From Osmia lignaria lignaria (taxonomy: Eukaryota; Arthropoda; Insecta; Hymenoptera; Megachilidae), in contig NW_027478171.1 in NCBI RefSeq assembly GCF_051020975.1, positions 1,364,001 to 1,428,000 on the forward strand: a DNA stretch of 64,000 nt, read 5' to 3'. Positions 35,958 to 48,837 of the stretch are shown here, in pieces. The translations under genes were made by a program, and so were the position numbers. The number at the start of each line of letters is the position of its first letter. Position 1 is the first letter of the stretch. The notes under the pieces are model-generated. The model was not told where the DNA came from. It was given only the letters and a program-made list of their open reading frames with translations, and ran no database searches.

Positions 35958-36923
35958 TTGCATATTTATCTCAAGGGAAGGGGCCTGACGGACATATTTC
36001 GAGATATTTCTTCTTCTTGTTGTTCTTCTTCTGCACAGCTAAGCTGGAAGTGGCATTTGCGGCTCGCACTAGTGCAGAGTTATCTCAAAGAAAGGGGCCA
36101 CGGTGTTTCTGTATCTCTATTATGTTGGTGCGGCTTCGGAACTTTTAAATATCTTGATATATCTCGAGAACTACGCATCTGATCAAAAAATATCATCGAA
36201 CATAAAAAGTAGGAAACTTAATTCTCTACAAAAAAGGTCTCTTAACATTTTGCCATAGCTCGCTTCGTTTCCGAGATATTTGCAGATTTATCTCAAGGGA
36301 AGGGGCCTAACGGACATATTTCGAGATATTTCTTCTTCTTGTTGTTCTTCTTCTGCACAGCTAAACTGGAAGTGGCATTTCCAGCTCGCAATAGTGCAGA
36401 GTTATCTCAAAGAAAGGAGCCACGGTGTTTCTGTATCTCTATTATGTTGGTGCGGCTTCGGAACTTTTAAATATCTTGATATATCTCGAGAACTACGCAT
36501 CTGATCAAAAAATGTCATAGAACATAAAAAGTAGGAAACTTAATTCTCTACAAAAAAGGTCTCTTAACATTTTGCCATAGCTCGCTTCGTTTCCGAGATA
36601 TTTGCATATTTATCTCAAGGGAAGGGGCCTGACGGACATATTTCGAGATATTTCTTCTTCTTGTTGTTCTTCTTCTGCACAGCTAAACTGGACGTGGCAT
36701 TTCCAGCTCGCAATAGTGCAGAGTTATCTCAAAGAAAGGAGCCACGGTGTTTCTGTATCTCTATTATGTTGGTGCGGCTTCGGAACTTTTAAATATCTTG
36801 ATATATCTCGAGAACTACGCATCTGATCAAAAAATATCATAGAACATAAAAAGTAGGAAACTTAATTCTCTACAAAAAAGGTCTCTTAACATTTTGCCAT
36901 ACCTCGCTTCGTTTCCGAGATAT
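35958..36923. repeat. Zone 3 monomers 35958, 36280 and 36602
   Basis: 35958 and 36602 have GCATATTTATC. 36280 and 36602 have AAACTGG with TTTCCAGCTCG and AAAGGAGCC, and 36602 has a private CTGGACGTGG. The AAAGGAGCC type returns at 45296 and 57532. The segment is followed by the CATACCTCGC junction that opens the 3-monomer HOR. Confidence 0.8.
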
Positions 36924-39821
36924 TTGCAGATTTATCTCAAGGGAAGGGGCCTGACGGACATATTTCGAGATATTTCTTCTTCTTGTTGTTCTTCTTCTGC
37001 ACAGCTAAGCTGGAAGTGGCATTTGCGGCTCGCACTAGTGCAGAGTTATCTCAAAGAAAGGGGCCACGGTGTTTCTGTATCTGTATTATGTTGGTGCGGC
37101 TTCGGAACTTTTAAATATCTTGATATATCTCGAGAACTACGCATCTGATCAAAAAATATCATAGAACATAAAAAGTAGGAAACTTAATTCTCTACAAAAA
37201 AGGTCTCTTAACATTTTGCCATAGCTCGCTTCGTTTCCGAGATATTTGCAGATTTATCTCAAGGGAAGGGGCCTGACGGACATATTTCGTGATATTTCTT
37301 CTTCTTGTTGTTCTTCTTCTGCACAGCTAAGCTGGAAGTGGCATTTGCGGCTCGCACTAGTGCAGAGTTATCTCAAAGAAAGGGGCCACGGTGTTTGTGT
37401 ATCTCTATTATGTTGGTGCGGCTTCGGAACTTTTAAATATCTTGATATATCTCGAGAACTACGCATCTGATCAAAAAATATCATCGAACATAAAAAGTAG
37501 GAAACTTAATTCTCTACAAAAAAGGTCTCTTAACATTTTGCCATAGCTCTCTTCGTTTCCGAGATATTTGCAGATTCAGCTCAAAGGAACTGGCCTGACG
37601 GACATATTTCGAGATATTTCTTCTTCTTGTTGTTCTTCCTCTGCACAGCTAAGCTGGAAGTGGCATTTGCAGCTCGCAATAGTGCAGAGTTATCTTAAAG
37701 AAAGGGGCCACGGTGTTTCTGTATCTCTATTATGTTGGTGCGGCTTCGGAACTTTTAAATATCTTGATATATCTCGAGAACTACGCATCTGATCAAAAAA
37801 TGTCATAGAACATAAAAAGTAGGAAACTTAATTCTCTACAAAAAAGGTCTCTTAACATTTTGCCATAGCTCGCTTCGTTTCCGAGATATTTGCATATTTA
37901 TCTCAAGGGAAGGGGCCTGACGGACATATTTCGAGATATTTCTTCTTCTTGTTGTTCTTCTTCTGCACAGCTAAGCTGGAAGTGGCATTTGCGGCTCGCA
38001 CTAGTGCAGAGTTATCTCAAAGAAAGGGGCCACGGTGTTTCTGTATCTGTATTATGTTGGTGCGGCTTCGGAACTTTTAAATATCTTGATATATCTCGAG
38101 AACTACGCATCTGATCAAAAAATATCATAGAACATAAAAAGTAGGAAACTTAATTCTCTACAAAAAAGGTCTCTTAACATTTTGCCATAGCTCGCTTCGT
38201 TTCCGAGATATTTGCAGATTTATCTCAAGGGAAGGGGCCTGACGGACATATTTCGTGATATTTCTTCTTCTTGTTGTTCTTCTTCTGCACAGCTAAGCTG
38301 GAAGTGGCATTTGCGGCTCGCACTAGTGCAGAGTTATCTCAAAGAAAGGGGCCACGGTGTTTGTGTATCTCTATTATGTTGGTGCGGCTTCGGAACTTTT
38401 AAATATCTTGATATATCTCGAGAACTACGCATCTGATCAAAAAATATCATCGCACATAAAAAGTAGGAAACTTAATTCTCTACAAAAAAGGTCTCTTAAC
38501 ATTTTGCCATAGCTCTCTTCGTTTCCGAGATATTTGCAGATTCAGCTCAAAGGAACTGGCCTGACGGACATATTTCGAGATATTTCTTCTTCTTGTTGTT
38601 CTTCCTCTGCACAGCTAAGCTGGAAGTGGCATTTGCAGCTCGCAATAGTGCAGAGTTATCTTAAAGAAAGGGGCCACGGTGTTTCTGTATCTCTATTATG
38701 TTGGTGCGGCTTCGGAACTTTTAAATATCTTGATATATCTCGAGAACTACGCATCTGATCAAAAAATGTCATAGAACATAAAAAGTAGGAAACTTAATTC
38801 TCTACAAAAAAGGTCTCTTAACATTTTGCCATAGCTCGCTTCGTTTCCGAGATATTTGCATATTTATCTCAAGGGAAGGGGCCTGACGGACATATTTCGA
38901 GATATTTCTTCTTCTTGTTGTTCTTCTTCTGCACAGCTAAGCTGGAAGTGGCATTTGCGGCTCGCACTAGTGCAGAGTTATCTTAAAGAAAGGGGCCACG
39001 GTGTTTCTGTATCTCTATTATGTTGGTGCGGCTTCGGAACTTTTAAATATCTTGATATATCTCGAGAACTACGCGTCTGATCAAAAAATATCATAGAACA
39101 TAAAAAGTAGGAAACTTAATTCTCTACAAAAAAGGTCTCCTTACATTTTGCCATAGCTCGCTTCGTTTCCGAGATATTTGCATATTTATCTCAAGGGAAG
39201 GGGCCTGACGGACATATTTCGAGATATTTCTTCTTCTTGTTGTTCTTCTTCTGCACAGCTAAGCTGGAAGTGGCATTTGCTGCTCGCGCTAGTGCAGAGT
39301 TATCTCAAAGAAAGGGGCCACGGTGTTTGTGTATCTCTATTATGTTGGTGCGGCTTCGGAACTTTTAAATATCTTGATATATCTCGAGAACTACGCATCT
39401 GATCGAAAAATATCATCCAACATAAAAAGTAGGAAACTTAATTCTCTACAAAAAAGGTCTCTTAACATTTTGCCATAGCTCTCTTCGTTTCCGAGATATT
39501 TGCAGATTCAGCTCAAAGGAACTGGCCTGACGGACATATTTCGAGATATTTCTTCTTCTTGTTGTTCTTCCTCTGCACAGCTAAGCTGGAAGTGGCATTT
39601 GCAGCTCGCAATAGTGCAGAGTTATCTTAAAGAAAGGGGCCACGGTGTTTCTGTATCTCTATTATGTTGGTGCGGCTTCGGAACTTTTAAATATCTTGAT
39701 ATATCTCGAGAACTACGCATCTGATCAAAAAATGTCATAGAACATAAAAAGTAGGAAACTTAATTCTCTACAAAAAAGGTCTCTTAACATTTTGCCATAG
39801 CTCGCTTCGTTTCCGAGATAT
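36924..39821. repeat. 3-monomer HOR, three copies (966 bp unit)
   Basis: 36924-37889, 37890-38855 and 38856-39821 repeat the same three types. They are a GCACTAG monomer with TGTATCTGTATTATG (not in the third copy), a GTGTTTGTGTATC monomer, and a TTCAGCTCAAAGGAACTGG monomer with GAGTTATCTTAAAG followed by AAAAAATGTCATAG. The linker after the second monomer reads CATCGAACAT, CATCGCACAT and CATCCAACAT in turn. TTCGTGATATTTC is shared by copies 1 and 2. Copy 3 has GCTGCTCGCGCTAG. Confidence 0.92.
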
Positions 39822-40787
39822 TTGCAGATTCATCTCAAGGGAAGGGGTCTGACGGACATATTTCGAGATATTTCTTCTTCTTGTTGTTCTTCTTCTGCAC
39901 AGCTAAGCTCGAAGCGGCATCTGCAGCTCGCAATAGTGCAGAGTTATCTCAAAGAAAGAGGCCACGGTGTTTCTGTACCTCTATTATGTTGGTGCAGCTT
40001 CGGAACTTTTAAATATCTTGATATATCTCGAGAACTACGCATCTGATCAAAAAATATCATACAACATAAAAAGTAGGAAACTTAATTCTCTACAAAAAAG
40101 GTCTCTTAACATTTTGCCATAGCTCGCTTCGTTTCCGAGATATTTGCAGATTTATCTCAGGGGAAGGGGCCTGACGGACATATTTCGAGATATTTCTTCT
40201 TCTTGTTGTTCTTCTTCTGCACAGCTAAGCTGGAAGTGGCATTTGCGGCTCGCACTAGTGCAGAGTTATCTCAAAGAAAGGGGCCACGGTGTTTCTGTAT
40301 CTCTATTATGTTGGTGCGGCTTCGGAACTTTTAAATATCTCGATATATCTCGAAAACTACGCTTCTGATCGAAAAATATCATAGAACATAAATTGTAGGA
40401 AACATAATTCTCTACAAAAAACGTCTCTTAACATTTTGCCATAGCTCGCTTCGTTTCCGAGATATTTGCAGATTCAGCTCAAAGGAAGGGGCCTGACGGA
40501 CATATTTCGAGATACTTGTTTTTCTTGTTGTTCTTCCTCTGCACAGCTAAGCTGGAAGTGGCATTTGCAGCTCGCAATAGTATAGAGTTATCTCAAAGAA
40601 AGGGGCCACGGTGTTTCTGTATCTCTATTATGTTGGTGCGGCTTCGGAACTTTTAAATATCTTGATATATCTCGAGAACTACGCATCTGATCAAAAAATG
40701 TCATAGAACATAAAAAGTAGGAAACTTAATTCTCTACAAAAAAGGTCTCTTAACATTTTGCCATAGCTCGCTTCGTTTCCGAGATAT
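39822..40787. repeat. Zone 3 monomers 39822, 40144 and 40466
   Basis: 39822 has GGGGTCTGACGG with CTCGAAGCGGC and resembles 44974 and 57210. 40144-40787 corresponds to 45940-46583 at 18 monomers: a type B monomer with CTGATCGAAAAAT, then a GAAGGGGCC form of the TTCAGCTCAAAG monomer with a T-rich CGAGATACTT variant. 40466 has a private GCAATAGTATAGAG. Confidence 0.82.
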
Positions 40788-43700
40788 TTGCATATTTATC
40801 TCAAGGGAAGGGGCCTGACGGACATATTTCGAGATATTTCTTCTTCTTGTTGTTCTTCTTCTGCACAGCTAAGCTGGAAGTGGCATTTGCGGCTCGCACT
40901 AGTGCAGAGTTATCTCAAAGAAAGGGGCCACCGTGTTTCTGTATCTCTATTATGTTGGTGCGGCTTCGGAACTTTTAAATATCTCGATATATCTCGAAAA
41001 CTACGCTTCTGATCAAAAAATATCATAGAACATAAATTGTAGGAAACATAATTCTCTACAAAAAAGGTCTCTTAACATTTTGCCATAGCTCGCTTCGTTT
41101 CCGAGATATTTGCATATTTATCTCAAGGGAAGGGGCCTGACGGACATATTTCGAGATATTTCTTCTTCTTGTTGTTCTTCTTCTGCACAGCTAAGCTGGA
41201 AGTGGCATTTGCGGCTCGCGCTAGTGCAGAGTTATCTCAAAGAAAGGGGCCACGGTGTTTGTGTATCTCTATTATGTTGGTGCAGCTTCGGAACTTTTAA
41301 ATATCTTGATATATCTCGAGAACTACGCATCTGATCAAAAAATATCATCGAACATAAAAAGTAGGAAACTTAATTCTCTACAAAAAAGGTCTCTTAACAT
41401 TTTGCCATAGCTCTCTTCGTTTCCGAGATATTTGCAGATTTATCTCAAGGGAAGGGGCCTGACGGACATATTTCGAGATATTTCTTTTTCTTGTTGTTCT
41501 TCTTCTGCACAGCTAAGCTCGAAGTGGCATTTGCAGCTCGCAATAGTGCAGAGTTATCTCAAAGAAGGAGGCCACGGTGTTTCTGTACCTCTATTATGTT
41601 GGTGCAGCTTCGGAACTTTTAAATATCTTGATATATCTCGAGAACTACGCATCTGATCAAAAAATATCATCGAACATAAAAAGTAGGAAACTTAATTCTC
41701 TACAAAAAAGGTCTCTTAACATTTTGCCATAGCTCTCTTCGTTTCCGAGATATTTGCAGATTCAGCTCAAAGGAACTGGCCTGGCGGACATATTTCGAGA
41801 TATTTCTTCTTCTTGTTGTTCTTCCTCTGCACAGCTAAGCTGGAAGTGGCATTTGCAGCTCGCAATAGTGCAGAGTTATCTTAAAGAAAGGGGCCACGGT
41901 GTTTCTGTATCTCTATTATGTTGGTGCGGCTTCGGAACTTTTAAATATCTTGATATATCTCGAGAACTACGCATCTGATCAAAAAATGTCATAGAACATA
42001 AAAAGTAGGAAACTTAATTCTCTACAAAAAAGGTCTCTTAATATTTTGCCATAGCTCGCTTCGTTTCCGAGATATTTGCATATTTATCTCAAGGGAAGGG
42101 GCCTGACGGACATATTTCGAGATATTTCTTCTTCTTGTTGTTCTTCTTCTGCACAGCTAAGCTGGAAGTGGCATTTGCGGCTCGCACTAGTGCAGAGTTA
42201 TCTCAAAGAAAGGGGCCACCGTGTTTCTGTATCTCTATTATGTTGGTGCGGCTTCGGAACTTTTAAATATCTCGATATATCTCGAAAACTACGCTTCTGA
42301 TCAAAAAATATCATAGAACATAAATTGTAGGAAACATAATTCTCTACAAAAAAGGTCTCTTAACATTTTGCCATAGCTCGCTTCGTTTCCGAGATATTTG
42401 CATATTTATCTCAAGGGAAGGGGCCTGACGGACATATTTCGAGATATTTCTTCTTCTTGTTGTTCTTCTTCTGCACAGCTAAGCTGGAAGTGGCATTTGC
42501 GGCTCGCGCTAGTGCAGAGTTATCTCAAAGAAAGGGGCCACGGTGTTTGTGTATCTCTATTATGTTGGTGCAGCTTCGGAACTTTTAAATATCTTGATAT
42601 ATCTCGAGAACTACGCATCTGATCAAAAAATATCATCGAACATAAAAAGTAGGAAACTTAATTCTCTACAAAAAAGGTCTCTTAACATTTTGCCATAGCT
42701 CTCTTCGTTTCCGAGATATTTGCAGATTCAGCTCAAAGGAACTGGCCTGACGGACATATTTCGAGATATTTCTTCTTCTTGTTGTTCTTCCTCTGCACAG
42801 CTAAGCTGGAAGTGGCATTTGCAGCTCGCAATAGTGCAGAGTTATCTTAAAGAAAGGGGCCACGGTGTTTCTGTATCTCTATTATGTTGGTGCGGCTTCG
42901 GAACTTTTAAATATCTTGATATATCTCGAGAACTACGCATCTGATCAAAAAATATCATAGAACCTGAAAAGTAGGAAACTTAATTCTCTACAAAAAAGGT
43001 CTCTTAACATTTTGCCAGAGCTCTCTTCGTTTCCGAGATATTTGCAGATTTATCTCAAGGGAAGGGGCCTGACGGACATATTTCGAGAAGTTTCTTCTTC
43101 TTGTTGTTCTTCTTCTGCACAGCTAAGCTGGAAGTGGCACTTGCGGCTCGCACTAGTGCAGAGTTATCTCAAAGAAAGGGGCCACGGTGTTTCTGTATCT
43201 CTATTATGTTGGTGCGGCTTCGGAACTTTTAAATATCTCGATATATCTCGACAACTACGCTTCTGATCAAAAAATATCATAGAACATAAAAAGTAGGAAA
43301 CTTAATTCTCTACAAAAAAGGTCTCTTAACATTTTGCCATAGCTCTCTTCGTTTCCGAGATATTTGCAGATTTATCTCAAGGGAAGGGGCCTGACGGACA
43401 TATTTCGAGATATTTCTTTTTCTTGTTGTTCTTCTTCTGCACAGCTAAGCTCGAAGTGGCATTTGCAGCTCGCAATAGTGCAGAGTTATCTCAAAGAAGG
43501 AGGCCACGGTGTTTCTGTACCTCTATTATGTTGGTGCAGCTTCGGAACTTTTAAATATCTTGATATATCTCGAGAACTACGCATCTGATCAAAAAATATC
43601 ATCGAACATAAAAAGTAGGAAACTTAATTCTCTACAAAAAAGGTCTCTTAACATTTTGCCATAGCTCTCTTCGTTTCCGAGATATTTGCAGATTCAGCTC

Positions 43701-44329
43701 AAAGGAACTGGCCTGGCGGACATATTTCGAGATATTTCTTCTTCTTGTTGTTCTTCCTCTGCACAGCTAAGCTGGAAGTGGCATTTGCAGCTCGGAATAG
43801 TGCAGAGTTATCTTAAAGAAAGGGGCCACGGTGTTTCTGTATCTCTATTATGTTGGTGCGGCTTCGGAACTTTTAAATATCTTGATATATCTCGAGAACT
43901 ACGCATCTGATCAAAAAATGTCATAGAACATAAAAAGTAGGAAACTTAATTCTCTACAAAAAAGGTCTCTTAACATTTTGCCATAGCTCGCTTCGTTTCC
44001 GAGATATTTGCATATTTATCTCAAGGGAAGGGGCCTGACGGACATATTTCGAGATATTTCTTCTTCTTGTTGTTCTTCTTCTGCACAGCTAAGCTGGAAG
44101 TGGCATTTGCGGCTCGCACTAGTGCAGAGTTATCTCAAAGAAAGGGGCCACCGTGTTTCTGTATCTCTATTATGTTGGTGCGGCTTCGGAACTTTTAAAT
44201 ATCTCGATATATCTCGAAAACTACGCTTCTGATCAAAAAATATCATAGAACATAAATTGTAGCAAACATAATTCTCTACAAAAAAGGTCTCTTAACATTT
44301 TGCCATAGCTCGCTTCGTTTCCGAGATAT
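40788..44329. repeat. Interleaved 4- and 6-monomer repeats
   Basis: 40788-41431 (GCATATTTATC with GGCCACCGTG, then GCGCTAG with GTGTTTGTG) recurs at 42076-42719, an offset of 4 monomers. 41432-42397 (CTTTTTCTTG with AAGAAGGAGG, then CTGGCGGAC, then the GGCCACCGTG monomer) recurs at 43364-44329, an offset of 6 monomers. The two offsets overlap in one region, so at least two exchange events with different spacing are recorded. The CGAGAAGTTTC monomer at 43042, with a CCAGAGCTC junction, lies between them. Confidence 0.88.
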
Positions 44330-44651
44330 TTGCAGATTTATCTCAAGGGAAGGGGCCTAACGGACATATTTCGAGATATTTCTTCTTCTTGTTGTTCTTC
44401 TTCTGCACAGCTAAACTGGAAGTGGCATTTCCAGCTCGCAATAGTGCAGAGTTATCTCAAAGAAAGGGGCCACGGTGTTTCTGTATCTCTATTATGTTGG
44501 TGCGGCTTCGGAACTTTTAAATATCTTGATATATCTCAAGAACTACGCATCTGATCAAAAAATATCATAGAACACAAAAAGTAGGAAACTTAATTCTCTA
44601 CAAAAAAGGTCTCTTAACATTTTGCCATAGCTCGCTTCGTTTCCGAGATAT
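44330..44651. repeat. Zone 3 monomer with the ACACAAAAAGTAGG linker
   Basis: A type A monomer with AAACTGG and TTTCCAGCTCG, a private TATCTCAAGAAC, and the ACACAAAAAGTAGG linker. The same monomer type with the same linker recurs at 46906, 58176, 58820 and 61064, each time followed by a different or expanded neighbour set. Confidence 0.85.
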
Positions 44652-45895
44652 TTGCAGATTTATCTCAAGGGAAGGGGCCTGACGGACATATTTCGAGATA
44701 TTTCTTCTTCTTGTTGTTCTTCTTCTGCACAGCTGAGCTGGAAGTGGCATTTGCAGGTCGCAATAGTGCAGAGTTATCTCAAAGAAAGGGGCCACGGTGT
44801 TTCTGTATCTCTATTATGTGGGTGCGGCTTCGTAACTTTTAAATATCTCGATATATCTCGAAAACTACGCTTCTGATCAAAAAATATCATAGAGCGTAAA
44901 TTGTAGGAAACATTATTCTCTACAAAAAAGGTCTCTTAACATTTTGCCATAGCTCGCTTCGTTTCCGAGATATTTGCAGATTCATCTCAAGGGAAGGGGT
45001 CTGACGGACATATTTCGAGATATTTCTTCTTCTTGTTGTTCTTCTTCTGCACAGCTGAGCTCGAAGCGGCATTTGCAGCTCGCAATAGTGCAGAGTTATC
45101 TCAAAGAAAGAGGCCACGGTGTTTCTGTACCTCTATTATGTTGGTGCAGCTTCGGAACTTTTAAATATCTTGATATATCTCGAGAACTACGCATCTGATC
45201 AAAAAATATCATACTACATAAAAAGTAGGAAACTTAATTCTCTACAAGAAAGGTCTCTAAACATTTTGCCATAGCTCGCTTCGTTTCCGAGATATTTGCA
45301 GATTTATCTCAAGGGAAGGGGCCTAACGGACATATTTCGAGATATTTCTTCTTCTTGTTGTTCTTCTTCTGCACAGCTAAACTGGAAGTGGCATTTCCAG
45401 CTCGCAATAGTGCAGAGTTATCTCAAAGAAAGGAGCCACGGTGTTTCTGTATCTCTATTATGTTGGTGCGGCTTCGGAACTTTTAAATATCTTGATATAT
45501 CTCGAGAACTACGCATCTGATCAAAAAATATCATTGAACATAAAAAGTAGGAAACTTAATTCTCTACACAAAAGGTCTCTTAACATTTTGCCATACCTCG
45601 CTTCGTTTCCGAGATATTTGCAGATTTATCTCAAGGGAAGGGGCCTGACGGACATATTTCGAGATATTTCTTCTTCTTGTTGTTCTTCTTCTGCACAGCT
45701 AAGCTGGAAGTGGCATTTGCGGCTCGCACTAGTGCAGAGTTATCTCAAAGAAAGGGGCCACGGTGTTTCTGTATCTGTATTATGTTGGTGCGGCTTCGGA
45801 ACTTTTAAATATCTTGATATATCTCGAGAACTACGCATCTGATCAAAAAATATCATAGAACATAAAAAGTAGGAAACTTAATTCTCTACAAAAAA
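44652..45895. repeat. Block D12, copy 1
   Basis: Matches 56888-58131 at an offset of 38 monomers (12236 bp). Ordered markers are CAGCTGAGCTGG with GCAGGTCGC, GCGTAAATTG with CATTATTC, GGGGTCTGACGG with CTCGAAGCGGC, ATACTACATAAA with CAAGAAAGGTCTCTAAAC, AAACTGG with AAAGGAGCC, CATACCTCGC, and TGTATCTGTATTATG. Private bases include TATTATGTGGG, CTACACAAAAGG and CATTGAACAT. Confidence 0.9.
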
Positions 45896-47227
45896 GGTCT
45901 CTTAACATTTTGCCATAGCTCGCTTCGTTTCCGAGATATTTGCAGATTTATCTCAAGGGATGGGGCCTGACGGACATATTTCGAGATATTTCTTCTTCTT
46001 GTTGTTCTTCTTCTGCACAGCTAAGCTGGAAGTGGCATTTGCGGCTCGCACTAGTGCAGAGTTATCTCAAAGAAAGGGGCCACGGTGTTTCTGTATCTCT
46101 ATTATGTTGGTGCGGCTTCGGAACTTTTAAATATCTCGATATATCTCGAAAACTACGCTTCTGATCGAAAAATATGATAGAACATAAATTGTAGGAAACA
46201 TCATTCTCTACAAAAAACGTCTCTTAACATTTTGCCATAGCTCGCTTCGTTTCCGAGATATTTGCAGATTCAGCTCAAAGGAAGGGGCCTGACGGACATA
46301 TTTCGAGATACTTCTTTTTCTTGTTGTTCTTCCTCTGCACAGCTAAGCTGGAAGTGGCATTTGCAGCTCGCAATAGTGCAGAGTTATCTCAAAGAAAGGG
46401 GCCACGGTGTTTCTGTATCTCTATTATGTTGGTGCGGCTTCGGAACTTTTAAACATCTTGATATATCTCGAGAACTACGCATCTGATCAAAAAATGTCAT
46501 TGAACATAAAAAGTAGGAAACTTAATTCTCTACAAAAAAGGTCTCTTAACATTTTGCCATAGCTCGCTTCGTTTCCGAGATATTTGCATATTTATCTCAA
46601 GGGAAGGGGCCTGACGGACATATTTCGAGATATTTCTTCTTCTTGTTGTTCTTCTTCTGCACAGCTAAGCTGGAAGTGGCATTTGCGGCTCGCACTAGTG
46701 CAGAGTTATCTCAAAGAAAGGGGCCACGGTGTTTCTGTATCTCTATTATGTTGGTGCGGCTTCGGAACTTTTAAATATCTCGATATATCTCGACAACTAC
46801 GCTTCTGATCAAAAAATATCATAGAACATAAAAAGTAGGAAACTTAATTCTCTACAAAAAAGGTCTCGTAACATTTTGCCATAGCTCGCTTCGTTTCCGA
46901 TATATTTGCAGATTTATCTCAAGGGAAGGGGCCTAACGGACATATTTCGAGATATTTCTTCTTCTTGTTGTTCTTCTTCTGCACAGCTAAACTGGAAGTG
47001 GCATTTCCAGCTCGCAATAGTGCAGAGTTATCTCAAAGAAAGGGGCCACGGTGTTTCTGTATCTCTATTATGTTGGTGCGGCTTCGGAACTTTTAAATAT
47101 CTTGATATATCTCGAGAACTACGCATCTGATCAAAAAATATCATAGAACACAAAAAGTAGGAAACTTAATTCTCTACAAAAAAGGTCTCTTAACATTTTG
47201 CCATAGCTCGCTTCGTTTCCGAGATAT
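45618..47227. repeat. Block D16, copy 1 (five monomers)
   Basis: 45618-46261 matches 60098-60741, and 46584-47227 matches 60742-61385. The monomer between them here, 46262-46583 (TTCAGCTCAAAGGAAGGGG with CGAGATACTTC), has no counterpart in the second copy. Shared markers are CATACCTCGC, CTGATCGAAAAAT, GCATATTTATC with CTCGACAACTACG, and ACACAAAAAGTAGG. Private changes here include AAGGGATGGGG, AAATATGATAG and a TTTCCGATATATTTG junction. Confidence 0.88.
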
Positions 47228-48837
47228 TTGCAGATTTATCTCAAGGGAAGGGGCCTGACGGACATATTTCGAGATATTTCTTCTTCTTGTTGTTCTTCTT
47301 CTGCACAGCTGAGCTGGAAGTGGCATTTGCAGGTCGCAATAGTGCAGAGTTATCTCAAAGAAAGGGGCCACGGTGTTTCTGTATCTCTATTATGTTGGTG
47401 CGGCTTCGGAACTTTTAAATATTTCGATATATCTCGAGAACTACGCATCTGATCAAAAAATATCATAGAAGATAAAAAGTAGGAAACTTAATTCTCTACA
47501 AAAAAAGTCTCTTAACATTTTGCCATAGCTCGCTTCGTTTCCGAGATATTTGCATATTTATCTCAAGGGAAGGGGCCTGACGGACATATTTCGAGATATT
47601 TCTTCTTCTTGTTGTTCTTCTTCTGCACAGCTAAGCTCGGAGTGGCATTTGCAGCTCGCAATAGTGCAGAGTTATCTCAAAGAAAGAGGCCACGGTGTTT
47701 CTGTACCTCTATTATGTTGGTGCAGCTTCGGAACTATTAAATATCTTGATATATCTCGAGAACTACGCATCTGATCAAAAAATATCATCGAACATAAAAA
47801 GTAGCAAACTTAATTCTCTACAAAAAAGGTCTCTTAACATTTTGCCATAGCTCTCTTCGTTTCCGAGATATTTGCAGATTCAGCTCAAAGGAACTGGCCT
47901 GACGGACATATTTCGAGATATTTCTTCTTCTTGTTGTTCTTCCTCTGCACAGCTAAGCTGGAAGTGGCATTTGCGGCTCGCACTAGTGCAGAGTTATCTC
48001 AAAGAAAGGGGCCACCGTGTTTCTGTATCTCTATTATGTTGGTGCGGCTTCGGAACTTTTAAATATCTCGATATATCTCGAAAACTACGCTTCTGATCAA
48101 AAAATATCATAGAACATAAATTGTAGGAAACATAATTCTCTACAAAAAAGGTCTCTAAACATTTTGCCATAGCTCGCTTCGTTTCCGAGATATTTGCAGA
48201 TTTATCTCAAGGGAAGGGGCCTGACGGACATATTTCGAGATATTTCTTCTTCTTGTTGTTCTTCTTCTGCACAGCTAAGCTGGAAGTGGCATTTGCAGCT
48301 CGCAATAGTGCAGAGTTATCTCAAAGAAAGGGGCCACCGTGTTTCTGTATCTCTATTATGTTGGTGCGGCTTCGGAACTTTTAAATATCTCGATATATCT
48401 CGAAAACTACGCTTCTGATCAAAAAATATCATAGAACATAAATTGTAGGAAACATAATTCTCTACAAAAAAGGTCTCCTAACATTTTGCCATAGCTCGCT
48501 TCGTTTCCGAGATATTTGCAGATTCAGCTCAAAGGAACGGGCCTGACGGACATATTTCGAGATACTTCTTTTTCTTGTTGTTCTTCCTCTGCACAGCTAA
48601 GCTGGAAGTGGCATTTGCAGCTCGCAATAGTGCAGAGTTATCTCAAAGAAAGGGGCCACGGTGTTTCTGTATCTCTATTATGTTGGTGCGGCTTCGGAAC
48701 TTTTAAATATCTTGATATATCTCGAGAACTACGCATCTGATCAAAAAATATCATAGAACATAAAAAGTAGGAAACTTAATTCTCTACAAAAAAGGTCTCT
48801 TAACATTTTGCCATAGCTCGCTTCGTTTCCGAGATAT
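47228..48837. repeat. Zone 3 tail monomers 47228 to 48516
   Basis: 47228 has CAGCTGAGCTGG with ATATTTCGATATATC and follows 46906 just as 58498 follows 58176. 47550 has GCATATTTATC with AAGCTCGGAG. 47872 is chimeric: TTCAGCTCAAAGGAACTGG in front, type B with GGCCACCGTG behind. 48194 is type A in the centre and type B downstream. 48516 has TTCAGCTCAAAGGAACGGG with CGAGATACTTC, as in 46262. Confidence 0.82.

Larger units (their letters stand above)
33391..48837. repeat. Zone 3: subfamily with GCATATTTATC and AAGCTCGAAG variants
   Basis: The zone is rich in monomers with GCATATTTATC at the register point (33711, 34994, 35958, 37890, 38856, 40788, 42076 and others), AAGCTCGAAG centres, AAACTGGAAG with TTTCCAGCTCG, and the CATCGAACAT linker. 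It contains HORs of 4 monomers (33.4-36.0 kb) and 3 monomers (36.9-39.8 kb), and an interleaved 4/6-monomer pattern (40.8-44.3 kb). All 320 and 321 bp monomers of the window are in its first 2.6 kb. Confidence 0.85.

Noticed and set aside
44598..44795. Reverse-strand ATG frames of 65 codons in several zone 3 and 5 monomers
   Set aside because: In most, the change from CAGCTAAGCTGG to CAGCTGAGCTGG removes a stop on the minus strand. They follow the monomer haplotype and cross the monomer junction; nothing indicates translation.
45441..45842. 133-codon frames joining two monomers (also 59921-60322 and 63453-63854)
   Set aside because: They begin at GTG and arise because CATACCTCGC replaces the stop-containing CATAGCTCGC at the junction. 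They are products of one linker allele and not fusion genes.
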